In this document: positions 1 through 6,589 of the stretch, in pieces
Position numbering within the stretch: position 1 is the first letter of the stretch
How the letters are laid out: each line of letters begins with the position of its first letter
Source of the DNA: an uncultured Collinsella sp.
GTDB taxonomy: Bacteria; Actinomycetota; Coriobacteriia; Coriobacteriales; Coriobacteriaceae
Length of the DNA stretch: 8,886 bases
Direction: 5' to 3'
NCBI GenBank assembly: GCA_958419975.1
Contig: CATZIG010000071.1
Location: forward strand, 1 to 8,886
Made by a program: the position numbers and the translations under genes
The notes under the pieces: generated by a model
The model's database searches: none
Seen by the model: only the letters and a program-made list of their open reading frames with translations
What the model was told of the DNA's origin: nothing

Positions 1-1806
1 GACTCCACCATCGGTGCCGCGACCGTGCTCATGCCCTTTGGCGGCAAGACGCAGCTCACCCCCAGCTCGGCCATGGTCGCCAAGTTCCCCGTGGACGGCG
101 AGACCACCACGGCGAGTGCCATGGCATGGGGCTTCAACCCCTATCTGATGGAGGCCGACCAGTTTGCGGGCGCCTACCTGTCCGTGGTCGAGTCCATCGC
201 CAAGCTCGTTGCCGCCGGCTTTGAGCACAAGCGCGCCTACCTCTCCTTCCAGGAGTACTTCGAGCGCCTGCGCACCGAGGCAGAGCGCTGGGGCAAGCCC
301 ACGGCAGCCGTCTTGGGCGCCCTCATGGCCCAGGTCGACCTGGGTGCCGGCGCCATCGGCGGCAAGGACTCCATGAGCGGTTCGTTTGAGGACGAGGCCG
401 GCGAGCTCAACGTTCCGCCGACCCTGATCAGCTTCGCCGTCGCCGTGGGCAAGGCCGCCCGCGCCGTCTCGCCCGAGTTCAAGGGCCTCACGCACCGCGT
501 CGTCCGCATCGCCCCCGCCACCTATGGCAAGGACTACCGCCCCGATGCTCAGCAGCTGCTCGCCGCGTTTGACGCCGTCGAGGCGCTCACTGCTACCGGC
601 AACGCCCTGGCCATCTCCACGCCCGGCTACGGCTGCGGCGCCGAGAGCCTCTTTAAGATGTGCATCGGTAACCAGATCGGTATCGAGCTTGCCGAGGATG
701 TAGACGTGGAGAGCCTCTTCACCCCGCTCTACGGCAGCTTTATCGTCGAGCTCGCCGAGGATGCCGAGCTGCCCGAGGTCGCCGACGGCGTTGTCGTCGA
801 GCCCCTGGGCACCACCGTCGAGGGCTATGTCATCGACACCGGCTCCGAAGTCATCGAGCTCTCCGAGCTCCAGGAGGCCTGGGAGAGCGGCATCGAGGGC
901 GTCTTTGCCTACCGCAGCGCCGACGAGACCCCCGAGGTCGAGACCATCGACTTCCGCGCCAAGGACATCCACGTGTACGGCGGCGCCAAGATCGCCCGCC
1001 CGCGCGTGGTTATCCCCGTGTTCCCCGGCAACAACTGCGAGTACGATAGCGCCCGTGCCTTCCGCGCCGCCGGCGCCGAGGCCGACACCTTCGTGATCAA
1101 CAACCTCACGCCCGAGGCCGTCGCCGAGAGCACCCACGAGCTTGCCCGCCGCATCCGCGCAAGCCAGATCGTCATGATCCCCGGCGGCTTCTCGGGCGGC
1201 GACGAGCCCGACGGCTCCGCCAAGTTCATCACGGCGTTCTTCCGCGCTCCCGAGGTCACCGAGGCAGTCCGCGACCTGCTCAAGGCCCGCGATGGCCTGA
1301 TGCTGGGTATCTGCAACGGCTTCCAGGCCCTGATCAAGCTCGGCCTGGTGCCCTACGGCGACATCGTCGACGCCACGCCCGATGCGCCCACGTTGACGTT
1401 CAACACCATCGGTCGCCACCAGAGCCGTCTGGTGCGCACCCGCATCTCGTCCAACTTGTCCCCGTGGCTGTCGCAGTGCAGCCTGGACGACCCCTACACC
1501 GTCGCCATCCGCCACGGCGAGGGCCGCTTTGTCGCCAATGACGAAGTGCTCGCCCAGCTGATCGCCAACGGCCAGGTCGCCACGCAGTACGTGGGCGAGA
1601 ACGGCAAGCCCAGCATGGATCTCTCCGTCAACCCCAACGGCTCCGCACTCGCCATCGAGGGCATCACGAGCCCCGACGGCCGTGTCCTGGGCAAGATGGG
1701 CCATGCCGAGCGCCGCGGCGACAACCTGTACCGCAACGTGCCCGAGCATGTCCCCGGCGACAAGTTCATGCCGATCTTTGAGAGCGGCGTAGCCTACTTC
1801 GCTTAA
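1..1806 (+). CDS. purL: Phosphoribosylformylglycinamidine synthase, long single-chain form (C-terminal part; 5' end outside window)
   Basis: PurL converts FGAR, glutamine and ATP to FGAM in cytoplasmic de novo purine synthesis. The frame is open from base 1, so the start lies upstream and 601 residues are visible. Residues about 1-330 are the end of the synthetase part, with AIGGKDSMSG near 118-127 and a following PPTLISFAV stretch typical of the ATP/FGAR-binding AIRS-like repeat. Residues about 335-601 are the glutamine amidotransferase domain, starting near RPRVVIPVFPGNNC. Its nucleophile is Cys438 (LGICNGFQAL), with His505 (IRHGEGRF) and the His568/Glu570 pair (GHAERRGDNLY). Fusion of both parts in one chain marks the large PurL type; Bacillus-type genomes split them into PurL and PurQ. 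It ends in TAA at 1804-1806, followed by a strong terminator, so it is probably the last gene of its transcript. No frameshift or missing catalytic residue is seen. Confidence 0.97.
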   Translation, partial: DSTIGAATVLMPFGGKTQLTPSSAMVAKFPVDGETTTASAMAWGFNPYLMEADQFAGAYLSVVESIAKLVAAGFEHKRAYLSFQEYFERLRTEAERWGKPTAAVLGALMAQVDLGAGAIGGKDSMSGSFEDEAGELNVPPTLISFAVAVGKAARAVSPEFKGLTHRVVRIAPATYGKDYRPDAQQLLAAFDAVEALTATGNALAISTPGYGCGAESLFKMCIGNQIGIELAEDVDVESLFTPLYGSFIVELAEDAELPEVADGVVVEPLGTTVEGYVIDTGSEVIELSELQEAWESGIEGVFAYRSADETPEVETIDFRAKDIHVYGGAKIARPRVVIPVFPGNNCEYDSARAFRAAGAEADTFVINNLTPEAVAESTHELARRIRASQIVMIPGGFSGGDEPDGSAKFITAFFRAPEVTEAVRDLLKARDGLMLGICNGFQALIKLGLVPYGDIVDATPDAPTLTFNTIGRHQSRLVRTRISSNLSPWLSQCSLDDPYTVAIRHGEGRFVANDEVLAQLIANGQVATQYVGENGKPSMDLSVNPNGSALAIEGITSPDGRVLGKMGHAERRGDNLYRNVPEHVPGDKFMPIFESGVAYFA

Positions 1807-1811
1807 ACCTT

Positions 1812-1842
1812 TCCCATCGGGTACAATCCCCTCGGGTAACAA
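1812..1842 (+). repeat. Two tandem imperfect direct repeats after purL
   Basis: TCCCATCGGGTACAA (1812-1826) is followed at once by TCCCCTCGGGTAACAA (1827-1842). The copies differ by one substitution and one inserted base. They fill the space between the purL stop codon and the terminator hairpin. The junction creates TACAAT at 1822-1827, which resembles a -10 box, but no good -35 sits about 17 bases upstream. The repeats could be a small local duplication, a repeated binding site or chance. Confidence 0.6.
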
Positions 1843-1843
1843 C

Positions 1844-1880
1844 ACCCGCCACCGGCACGCCCGGTGGCGGGTTCTTTTTT
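1844..1880 (+). terminator. Strong rho-independent terminator of purL
   Basis: A perfect 12-bp stem has arms ACCCGCCACCGG (1844-1855) and CCGGTGGCGGGT (1861-1872), with the 5-nt loop CACGC. It is followed by TC and six T's (1873-1880), then ATTT. The GC-rich stem and plus-strand T tract give it clear plus-strand direction. It stops purL transcription but lies just ahead of the EamA gene. Confidence 0.93.
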
Positions 1881-1906
1881 ATTTGCGCGTATGGGAGAAG
1901 AACATC

Positions 1907-2842
1907 ATGGAAAGCCGCAAGCCGTATCTCGACACTCTGCCCGGACTCATCCTGGGTTGCCTCGTCTGCTGCGCGCTCTGGGGGTCGGCTTTCCCCTGCA
2001 TCAAGATCGGTTACGAACTGTTTGGTATCCCGGCGCACGATAGCGCCTCGCAGCTACTCTTTGCAGGTTTGCGCTTCACACTTGCCGGTATCCTGGTTAT
2101 CGCCGGTATGAGTGCAGCCCAGCGCCGCCCGCTCGTCCCACAGGCACGCGATATCAAGCCCATCTTTATCTTGTCGCTCTTTCAGACCATCGGTCAGTAC
2201 TTCTTTTTCTATCTGGGCCTCTCGCGCGCCAGCGCCATGTCGAGCTCCATCATCGAGGCCAGCGCCAACTTCCTCGCAATCCTCTTTGCCGCCCTGGCAT
2301 TTCACACCGAGAAGCTCAGTACGGCCAAGGTGCTTGGCTGTGCGCTGGGCTTTGCCGGCGTCGCGCTCGTCAACCTTTCGGGCGCGGACGGCACCTTTGG
2401 CTTTACGCTCGACGGCGAGGGCTTTATCCTAGCCTCCACTGTCGCGGGTGCTCTTTCGACCTGCCTGATCGGCATCTTCTCTCGCAAGCACGACGGTGTT
2501 TTGCTTGCCGGGTGGCAGTTCTTGGTCGGCGGCCTGGTCCTCACCGCCATCGGCTTTTTGATGGGTGGCGCACTCTCCCCCACGGCGATTGTCCCCGCCA
2601 TCGCGCTCATCATCTACATGGCGCTTATCTCCGCGGTCGCCTACTCGCTGTGGTCGCGCCTGCTTGCCGTCAACCCCGTCAGCCGCGTCTCGGTCTTTGG
2701 GTTTATGAACCCCGTCTTTGGTGTGCTGCTGAGCGCGCTGCTGCTCGGCGAAGGCGCGGGCACGAGCCCCGTTACCGTCATCGTTGCCCTGTTGTTGGTC
2801 TGCGGCGGCATCATCATCGTAAACAAGCCCAAAAAGGCCTAG
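1907..2842 (+). CDS. DMT-superfamily (EamA) membrane transporter
   Basis: This 311-residue inner-membrane protein has about ten hydrophobic helices in two similar halves, the usual build and length of EamA-type carriers. The first half runs from GLILGCLVCCALWGSAFP, with the W-G-S/A-x-F-P start common in this family, to the helix VLGCALGFAGVALVNLSG. The second half starts near GEGFILASTVAGALST and ends with NPVFGVLLSALLLGE and a final helix before NKPKKA. Family members export or import small metabolites such as amino acids or their derivatives; the substrate cannot be read from the sequence. ATG 1907 is preferred because GGGAGAAG (1893-1900) lies at good ribosome-binding distance; an in-frame TTG at 1883 lacks one and sits in the terminator tail. 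The gene follows purL in the same direction but beyond a terminator, and has its own terminator downstream. Confidence 0.92.
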   Translation: MESRKPYLDTLPGLILGCLVCCALWGSAFPCIKIGYELFGIPAHDSASQLLFAGLRFTLAGILVIAGMSAAQRRPLVPQARDIKPIFILSLFQTIGQYFFFYLGLSRASAMSSSIIEASANFLAILFAALAFHTEKLSTAKVLGCALGFAGVALVNLSGADGTFGFTLDGEGFILASTVAGALSTCLIGIFSRKHDGVLLAGWQFLVGGLVLTAIGFLMGGALSPTAIVPAIALIIYMALISAVAYSLWSRLLAVNPVSRVSVFGFMNPVFGVLLSALLLGEGAGTSPVTVIVALLLVCGGIIIVNKPKKA

Positions 2843-2913
2843 CGAACTGCCTCGTTCCAAGAAAAAGACGAGGCGTATCTTCGACAGCCGCTACTAATCC
2901 CGCCAACGCAATA

Positions 2914-2951
2914 GGGGCGCACGACCATCAATGCGGTCGTGTGCCCCTTTT
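2914..2951 (+). terminator. Rho-independent terminator of the EamA transporter gene
   Basis: A 13-bp stem with one G-U pair has arms GGGGCGCACGACC (2914-2926) and GGTCGTGTGCCCC (2935-2947), the loop ATCAATGC, and TTTT at 2948-2951. It lies 71 bases past the EamA stop and ends one base before the stop codon of the convergent GGDEF gene. On the minus strand the hairpin is not followed by a T tract, so as an intrinsic terminator it favours the plus strand, although it may slow transcription from both sides. Confidence 0.88.
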
Positions 2952-2952
2952 C

Positions 2953-4095
2953 CTAGCGTATCTGAACGCCGGCTTTCTTTTTCTCGGCCTTGACGCGATA
3001 GAGCTCCGCATCGGCAGCGCGAAGTAAGTCTTGCCAGGTATCAACACTATCGCCGACCCGCGCGTAACCGATGGACATCCGCAATGCATACGGCACCTCG
3101 GCATGCGCGAGCTCGTCGTTGATTGTCGCGCACAGATGCATGATATCCCGTTCCGCCACTGCCTTTTGGAGCACCACGAACTCATCGCCACCGTAGCGTG
3201 CGATAAAGCCACCAGACGCCGAGCAGACCTCTTTGAGCGCAGCGGATATAACCTGAAGAGCATGGTCGCCCTCCACATGTCCATAGCGATCGTTAATCTG
3301 CTTAAAGCCGTCGGCGTCCATCATGAGCAGATACACATCTTCGGCCTGATCCACATTTGAGAAGAGCGACAGGATATAGGTCTCAAAACGGTTGCGATTG
3401 TTGAGGCCAGTCAACGGGTCGGTCGAGATGAGCTGCTCCTGGCAGATAATGTAGAGCAGCAACATGCTAATCATTATGCCGACACAAAGGCCAGGCACCG
3501 AGTATACGATCTGAAAGGTACCGCCCACCAGGGCCGGAATGGCGAAAAATGCCAAGGTTCGATAGATAGCCTTCGTCTGCAGGCTCTCGACCCTGCGAGA
3601 TTGCACAAACGCATGCAGGGACGTATGTATAACGTAACAGTAGCTGACAATGGGCTGGATCATATAGGCAAAGCCGCGACGATACACGCCCTGCGAATCG
3701 ATATAGAACAAGGCGTGCGTCCAGTAACTGGTAAAAGCCAGCACGACCACCAGAGCCGTAGGCAACGTTACAAGCACCACCCTATAGCGCGAGGTCACAA
3801 GGCGAGAGCCCTGCATCGTCTCGGAATAGATAAACCAAATGAGACACGCGATGGCAAAGAGCGAAAACGAAACCGCGTTGGAAATCCAGTTGGCAGCAAT
3901 ACCCAACGTGCCGTCCGCACCATCCGAAAGCGTCCAGATCATATCGAATAATATGTACGCGGCAGAGGTGTAGCCAAGCATGCTAAACAATAGCTGCAGG
4001 GTGCTCGAGAACAAGGAGCGACGACTTCGCGCGGCAAGCCCGATAAGAACAATCATGCATAGCAGGAATATCTCAATCTTGAGTGCCTTAACCAC
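2953..4095 (-). CDS. Seven-helix membrane protein with C-terminal GGDEF domain (probable diguanylate cyclase)
   Basis: The protein is predicted to make cyclic di-GMP from two GTP at the membrane. The 380 residues begin with about seven hydrophobic helices (residues about 5-215), with no recognised extracellular sensor domain. The GGDEF domain starts at DPLTGLNNRNRF (226), followed by a metal-binding Asp260 in MMDADGFKQIND, an intact GGDEF (302-306, context ARYGGDEFVV) and SIGYA near 341. The product-inhibition I-site (RxxD just before the motif) is absent: the aligned segment is ASGG. GTG 4095 is chosen because AAGGGA (4105-4110) is nine bases upstream; the longer TTG start at 4113 has no good ribosome site. 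Its neighbour kdgT is upstream in the same direction, separated by 189 bases and inverted repeats. Activity is inferred from the motifs; the signal sensed is unknown. Confidence 0.9.
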   Translation of the reverse strand: MVKALKIEIFLLCMIVLIGLAARSRRSLFSSTLQLLFSMLGYTSAAYILFDMIWTLSDGADGTLGIAANWISNAVSFSLFAIACLIWFIYSETMQGSRLVTSRYRVVLVTLPTALVVVLAFTSYWTHALFYIDSQGVYRRGFAYMIQPIVSYCYVIHTSLHAFVQSRRVESLQTKAIYRTLAFFAIPALVGGTFQIVYSVPGLCVGIMISMLLLYIICQEQLISTDPLTGLNNRNRFETYILSLFSNVDQAEDVYLLMMDADGFKQINDRYGHVEGDHALQVISAALKEVCSASGGFIARYGGDEFVVLQKAVAERDIMHLCATINDELAHAEVPYALRMSIGYARVGDSVDTWQDLLRAADAELYRVKAEKKKAGVQIR

Positions 4096-4160
4096 TAGAC
4101 GCCATCCCTTCAATATCCGAATGGTCAGAATCGCCCAATTCGAATCAGGGCAATAAACAC

Positions 4161-4185
4161 CCCTTTACTCCGCAGGGGTAAAGGG
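4161..4185. promoter_or_regulatory. Inverted repeat upstream of the GGDEF gene
   Basis: An 11-bp dyad with one G-T pair has arms CCCTTTACTCC (4161-4171) and GGGGTAAAGGG (4175-4185), with the 3-nt loop GCA. It lies about 65 bases before the GGDEF start. Neither side has a convincing T tract; the minus strand continues with GTGTTTATTG. It could be an operator for the GGDEF gene, a second weak terminator for kdgT, or a leader hairpin. Confidence 0.5.
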
Positions 4186-4197
4186 AATCATAGCAAA

Positions 4198-4237
4198 GCG
4201 CCCGAACATCACTGCAAAACAGTTTCTGTTCGGGCGC
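4198..4237 (-). terminator. Long hairpin, probable kdgT terminator
   Basis: A perfect 11-bp stem has arms GCGCCCGAACA (4198-4208) and TGTTCGGGCGC (4227-4237). A second short stem lies inside the loop: ACTG 4211-4214 pairs with CAGT 4220-4223 around CAAAA. On the minus strand the hairpin follows the kdgT stop by 47 bases, but only TTTGCTATG comes after it. It is therefore a weak-tailed terminator or an mRNA end-stabilising structure rather than a textbook intrinsic terminator. Confidence 0.6.
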
Positions 4238-4274
4238 TCGGACGGCGCGAATTGCACGCCGGAATCAATTATCG

Positions 4275-4288
4275 GTAACGGCCGTTAC
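4275..4288. repeat. Perfect 14-bp palindrome over the kdgT stop codon
   Basis: GTAACGGCCGTTAC is its own reverse complement and contains the kdgT TAA (4285-4287, minus strand). Weaker dyad arms CGGCG (4243-4247) and CGCCG (4257-4261) follow it. A palindrome of this length is expected at close to chance level in a window of this size, so function is uncertain. Confidence 0.35.
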
Positions 4289-5307
4289 TCGCCATCGATG
4301 TCGGTCGCGACGGCCTCCTCGATGGCCTCGACACCGGCAGGCGACAGGTCCTCCTTGCCCTGGCAGAACTTCTTGTCGACCCAGCCGGTCAGAATCGGAG
4401 CCATGATTGCCGTGATGATAACGGCAGTGGCGATCTGGGCGTACGCGGTGGGCGCAAGCTCGGCGTAGCGCGGCGCGACCTCGGCGAGAGCAACCGGCGT
4501 GGTCATAGCCGTGCCGGCGATGGTGGAACAAGCCACGGCAGCCTTGCCGTTACCACCGCACAGGCGCTCGAACGCAAAGGTGATGGGACCGACGACAAAC
4601 AGCGTGACAAGGCCCAGCAAGATGCCGGAAATACCGCCGGTGATAAAGCTCGACAGGCTCATGGACGCGCCAAGCTGAAATCCGATGACGGCAATCGCAG
4701 GGTTGGAACCGGGAACCAGCAGGTTCTTGATAAACGGGAACAGGTTGCCCAGAACCATGCCGATAACGAGCGGCAAAATGGAGCCGATGATAGTACCGAC
4801 AGGGATGTTGGCAAGACCCGAAACACCAAGGATGATCATCGTGACGGCGGGGCCGGCCGTAAAGAACAGGATACCGACGGCGCCCTGCTCGGACTCATCG
4901 CCGAACTCGCCCATAATGCCCGTATAGAGCGCCATGTTGCAAAACGTAATGCCGCCGATGATAGACACGGAGCTCAGACCCAGGAAGTTGTCGTTAAAGA
5001 AATATGCCACGCCTAGGCCGAGAGCCGCTGCGACGACCAGCTTGGGAATCAGCACGACGATACCGGTCTTGATGGCGCCCGGCGTGGACTTAAAGCTGAT
5101 GCCGGCGCCCACGAACAGCAGGATCGCGGCGACGATGGTATTGGAGCCACCGCGGCAGGCAGCCGTAAAGAAGCCGCCGATCTCAAAAACCTGCGGGCAG
5201 AAGGTGTTGAGCAAAAGACCGACGATCATCGGATAGATCATGATGTCGCCCGGGATGCGCGGAACCTTGAATTTCTTTTGCTCGTTGGCAGTCGCTTCCT
5301 GTGCCAT
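4285..5307 (-). CDS. kdgT: 2-keto-3-deoxygluconate permease family transporter (KdgT)
   Basis: This predicted proton-coupled inner-membrane carrier, about ten helices, belongs to the KdgT family (TC 2.A.10), which takes up 2-keto-3-deoxygluconate and related sugar acids released from pectin or glucuronides. Diagnostic segments are IPGDIMIYPMIVG near residues 18-30, NMALYTGIMGEFG, GPAVTMIILGVSG and STIAGTAMTTPVALAEVAP; from memory they align with the E. coli KdgT versions. The 340-residue length is close to the usual 320-330, with a short acidic C-terminal tail (SPAGVEAIEEAVATDIDGE). ATG 5307 is used, with a GGGGG ribosome site at 5312-5316; the in-frame TTG at 5337 has weaker support. No KDG kinase or aldolase gene is in the window, so the substrate rests on family membership. 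It lies 150 bases after azlD in the same direction. Confidence 0.9.
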   Translation of the reverse strand: MAQEATANEQKKFKVPRIPGDIMIYPMIVGLLLNTFCPQVFEIGGFFTAACRGGSNTIVAAILLFVGAGISFKSTPGAIKTGIVVLIPKLVVAAALGLGVAYFFNDNFLGLSSVSIIGGITFCNMALYTGIMGEFGDESEQGAVGILFFTAGPAVTMIILGVSGLANIPVGTIIGSILPLVIGMVLGNLFPFIKNLLVPGSNPAIAVIGFQLGASMSLSSFITGGISGILLGLVTLFVVGPITFAFERLCGGNGKAAVACSTIAGTAMTTPVALAEVAPRYAELAPTAYAQIATAVIITAIMAPILTGWVDKKFCQGKEDLSPAGVEAIEEAVATDIDGE

Positions 5308-5318
5308 GAAACCCCCAT

Positions 5319-5334
5319 TTCCGCTGACGCGGAA
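5319..5334 (-). promoter_or_regulatory. kdgT: Stem-loop next to the kdgT ribosome binding site
   Basis: TTCCGC (5319-5324) and GCGGAA (5329-5334) are perfect inverted arms around four bases. In the kdgT mRNA the structure ends two bases before the GGGGG ribosome site. It sits within the 150-base azlD-kdgT gap, which also holds overlapping palindromes ACCATGGT and TGGTACCA (5373-5383). That gap probably contains the kdgT promoter, but no clear -35/-10 pair was identified. The stem-loop may be an operator or affect ribosome access; this is inference. Confidence 0.4.
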
Positions 5335-5457
5335 CAAAAGCCCACGTCATGCTTTGCTACAGTAAAGTTTGACCATGGTACCAGAAGAAATAGACCAGCT
5401 CGGTGAAAAATTCGACAAGTTGGGATGGAACGAGATTCGGCGCCCGCGACGCCACCC

Positions 5458-5781
5458 CTATATAAGGCTCAAGACGATATAGAGTACGATGCCCGAGACG
5501 CAGCACCACAGCATCGATTTTGTCTTGACCGCCACGACCACGACGCCGGCGGCCGCAATCCAGGGAACCAAGGCAGGCCAGAGTCCCGCGTCGAACGCGC
5601 CGGGGCTCACCAAGTCGTTGGCGACCAGCGCGGCAAAGGCAGCGGGCGGGATATAGCCCAGGGCCTCGGTAATACGGGGCGACAGGGTCCGCCCGCGCAA
5701 GGCGAACGCCGGCGCGATGCGAAAGAACGCGATAGCAGCCCACGACGACAGCCACAGAACCAAGAACTCGTTAACGGGCAT
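5458..5781 (-). CDS. azlD: AzlD-family branched-chain amino acid exporter small subunit
   Basis: This 107-residue membrane protein of about four helices has AzlD length and pattern: an N-terminal helix (NEFLVLWLSSWAAIAFFRIAP), an R-x-L-S-P-R-I-T-E-A-L-G-Y-I-P-P-A-A-F-A segment around residues 30-50, and two C-terminal helices. AzlD pairs with AzlC to export branched-chain amino acids and some analogues. ATG 5781 overlaps the azlC stop by 11 bases, and AGAGG lies eight bases upstream inside azlC, which fixes the start and implies coupled translation. The frame is open further upstream, but that part is only the azlC shadow. No clear terminator follows it before kdgT. Confidence 0.9.
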   Translation of the reverse strand: MPVNEFLVLWLSSWAAIAFFRIAPAFALRGRTLSPRITEALGYIPPAAFAALVANDLVSPGAFDAGLWPALVPWIAAAGVVVVAVKTKSMLWCCVSGIVLYIVLSLI

Positions 5782-6463
5782 CGCGGGCACCTCTTCCGTC
5801 AAATACAGCATCGCACGCCAACGCAATGGCAATGCCGGCCACGACGCTTGCCGGCACGGCAATATTCGTGAGGCCCAAGAACTTGCATATGGCGACAGAC
5901 ACCGCAGCCATAACAGCAGCCACGACATTGCCGCGCGACAGCCGCTGCGAAAAGAGCAGGCAGATAAAGAGTGAGGTGCAGACAAAGGCTGCAATGGCGG
6001 TGGGAACATCGACAACGGCGCCGACGATGGCGCCCGTCGTACACGAAACGTCCCATGTTGCGATAAGGATCACGTTGAGCACGAAGGACTCACGCGGGCC
6101 CCAATCCTCCCCTTCAACCAACTTGGCAAGCGAGATGCCGTATGCCTCCTCGGTAAGTGTCGCGGCAACAGCCAGCGTCTGACACTTCGAGGCACCCGTC
6201 AGATGCGGCGCGATCGATGCCGAGTAAAGCGCAAAACGCGAGGAGACGGCGGCGACGCTCGCGACGATCGATGCTGCAGGCACACCCGCCAGCCACAGGT
6301 TGCAGATCATAAACTGCCCGCTGCCCGTCACAAACGTGCTGCTCAGAGCAAAGACCATCCAGGGCTCCATTCCCGTCTGCCCCATGATCATTCCGCACGG
6401 CGCGCCTATTGCAACATAGGTAAGCATCACCGGCCAGACGGTTCTAACGATTTTGAGCACCAT
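5771..6463 (-). CDS. azlC: AzlC-family branched-chain amino acid exporter large subunit
   Basis: This 230-residue membrane protein forms, with AzlD, a two-component exporter in the inner membrane. Family-like features are the early IGAPCGMIMGQTGM segment, the STFVTGSGQFMICNLW helix (AzlC proteins carry a similar G-S-A/G-Q-F motif), SSRFALYSASIAPHL, and the T-E-E-A-Y-G segment in the middle. Helices continue to a final pair ending near ALACDAVFDG. ATG 6463 has GGTGAG a few bases upstream; the longer in-frame TTG at 6532 adds a polar, non-membrane 23 residues and is less likely. It is the first gene of its unit, divergent from the HD gene across 126 bases. No T-box or other leader element was recognised. 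The substrate may differ from branched-chain amino acids within this family. Confidence 0.9.
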   Translation of the reverse strand: MVLKIVRTVWPVMLTYVAIGAPCGMIMGQTGMEPWMVFALSSTFVTGSGQFMICNLWLAGVPAASIVASVAAVSSRFALYSASIAPHLTGASKCQTLAVAATLTEEAYGISLAKLVEGEDWGPRESFVLNVILIATWDVSCTTGAIVGAVVDVPTAIAAFVCTSLFICLLFSQRLSRGNVVAAVMAAVSVAICKFLGLTNIAVPASVVAGIAIALACDAVFDGRGARDAR

Positions 6464-6589
6464 ACGCTTCTCACCCTGACAAGGTCTCCGAGCCGCATGT
6501 AGCGATACGGCAGAATCATCATCCGACAGCAACCGAGTTCACCTACAATTGCCACCGGATCGAAAGACACAACTTTTTAGGAAGTCATT
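6464..6589. promoter_or_regulatory. Divergent intergenic region between azlC and the HD gene
   Basis: These 126 bases must hold promoters in both directions. On the plus strand TACAAT at 6544-6549 is a good -10 candidate about 40 bases before the HD start; the best -35 is CCGACA at 6523-6528, with a short 15-base spacer. AGGAAG just before ATG 6590 is the HD-gene ribosome site. No confident minus-strand promoter for azlC was found. Confidence 0.4.

Noticed and set aside
909..1337. Minus-strand 142-residue open frame inside purL
   Set aside because: It is antisense to the conserved amidotransferase domain, low in complexity and rich in Ser/Arg/Pro. This is a typical high-GC shadow frame.
2429..2860. 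Minus-strand 143-residue frame over the EamA gene
   Set aside because: Its repetitive Gly/Asp/Gln/Arg composition comes from antisense reading of membrane codons; the plus-strand frame has clear helices and a ribosome site.
2849..2874. Dyad GCCTCGT / ACGAGGC after the EamA stop as a terminator
   Set aside because: The stem is only 7 bp with a 12-base loop and no T tract on either strand; the hairpin at 2914-2951 is a much better terminator.
4103..4105. ATG as the GGDEF gene start
   Set aside because: It is out of frame with the GGDEF protein and falls inside the segment that serves as ribosome site for GTG 4095.
5357..5755. Minus-strand 132-residue frame overlapping azlD in another frame
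   Set aside because: Arg/Gly/Cys-rich over most of its length, it competes with the well-supported azlD frame on the same strand. Only its short non-overlapping tail looks unusual, without a start of its own.
5425..5871. Plus-strand 148-residue frame over azlD
   Set aside because: It is a highly charged Arg/Gln/Asp-rich product antisense to azlD and the azlC end, with no ribosome site. It is a shadow.
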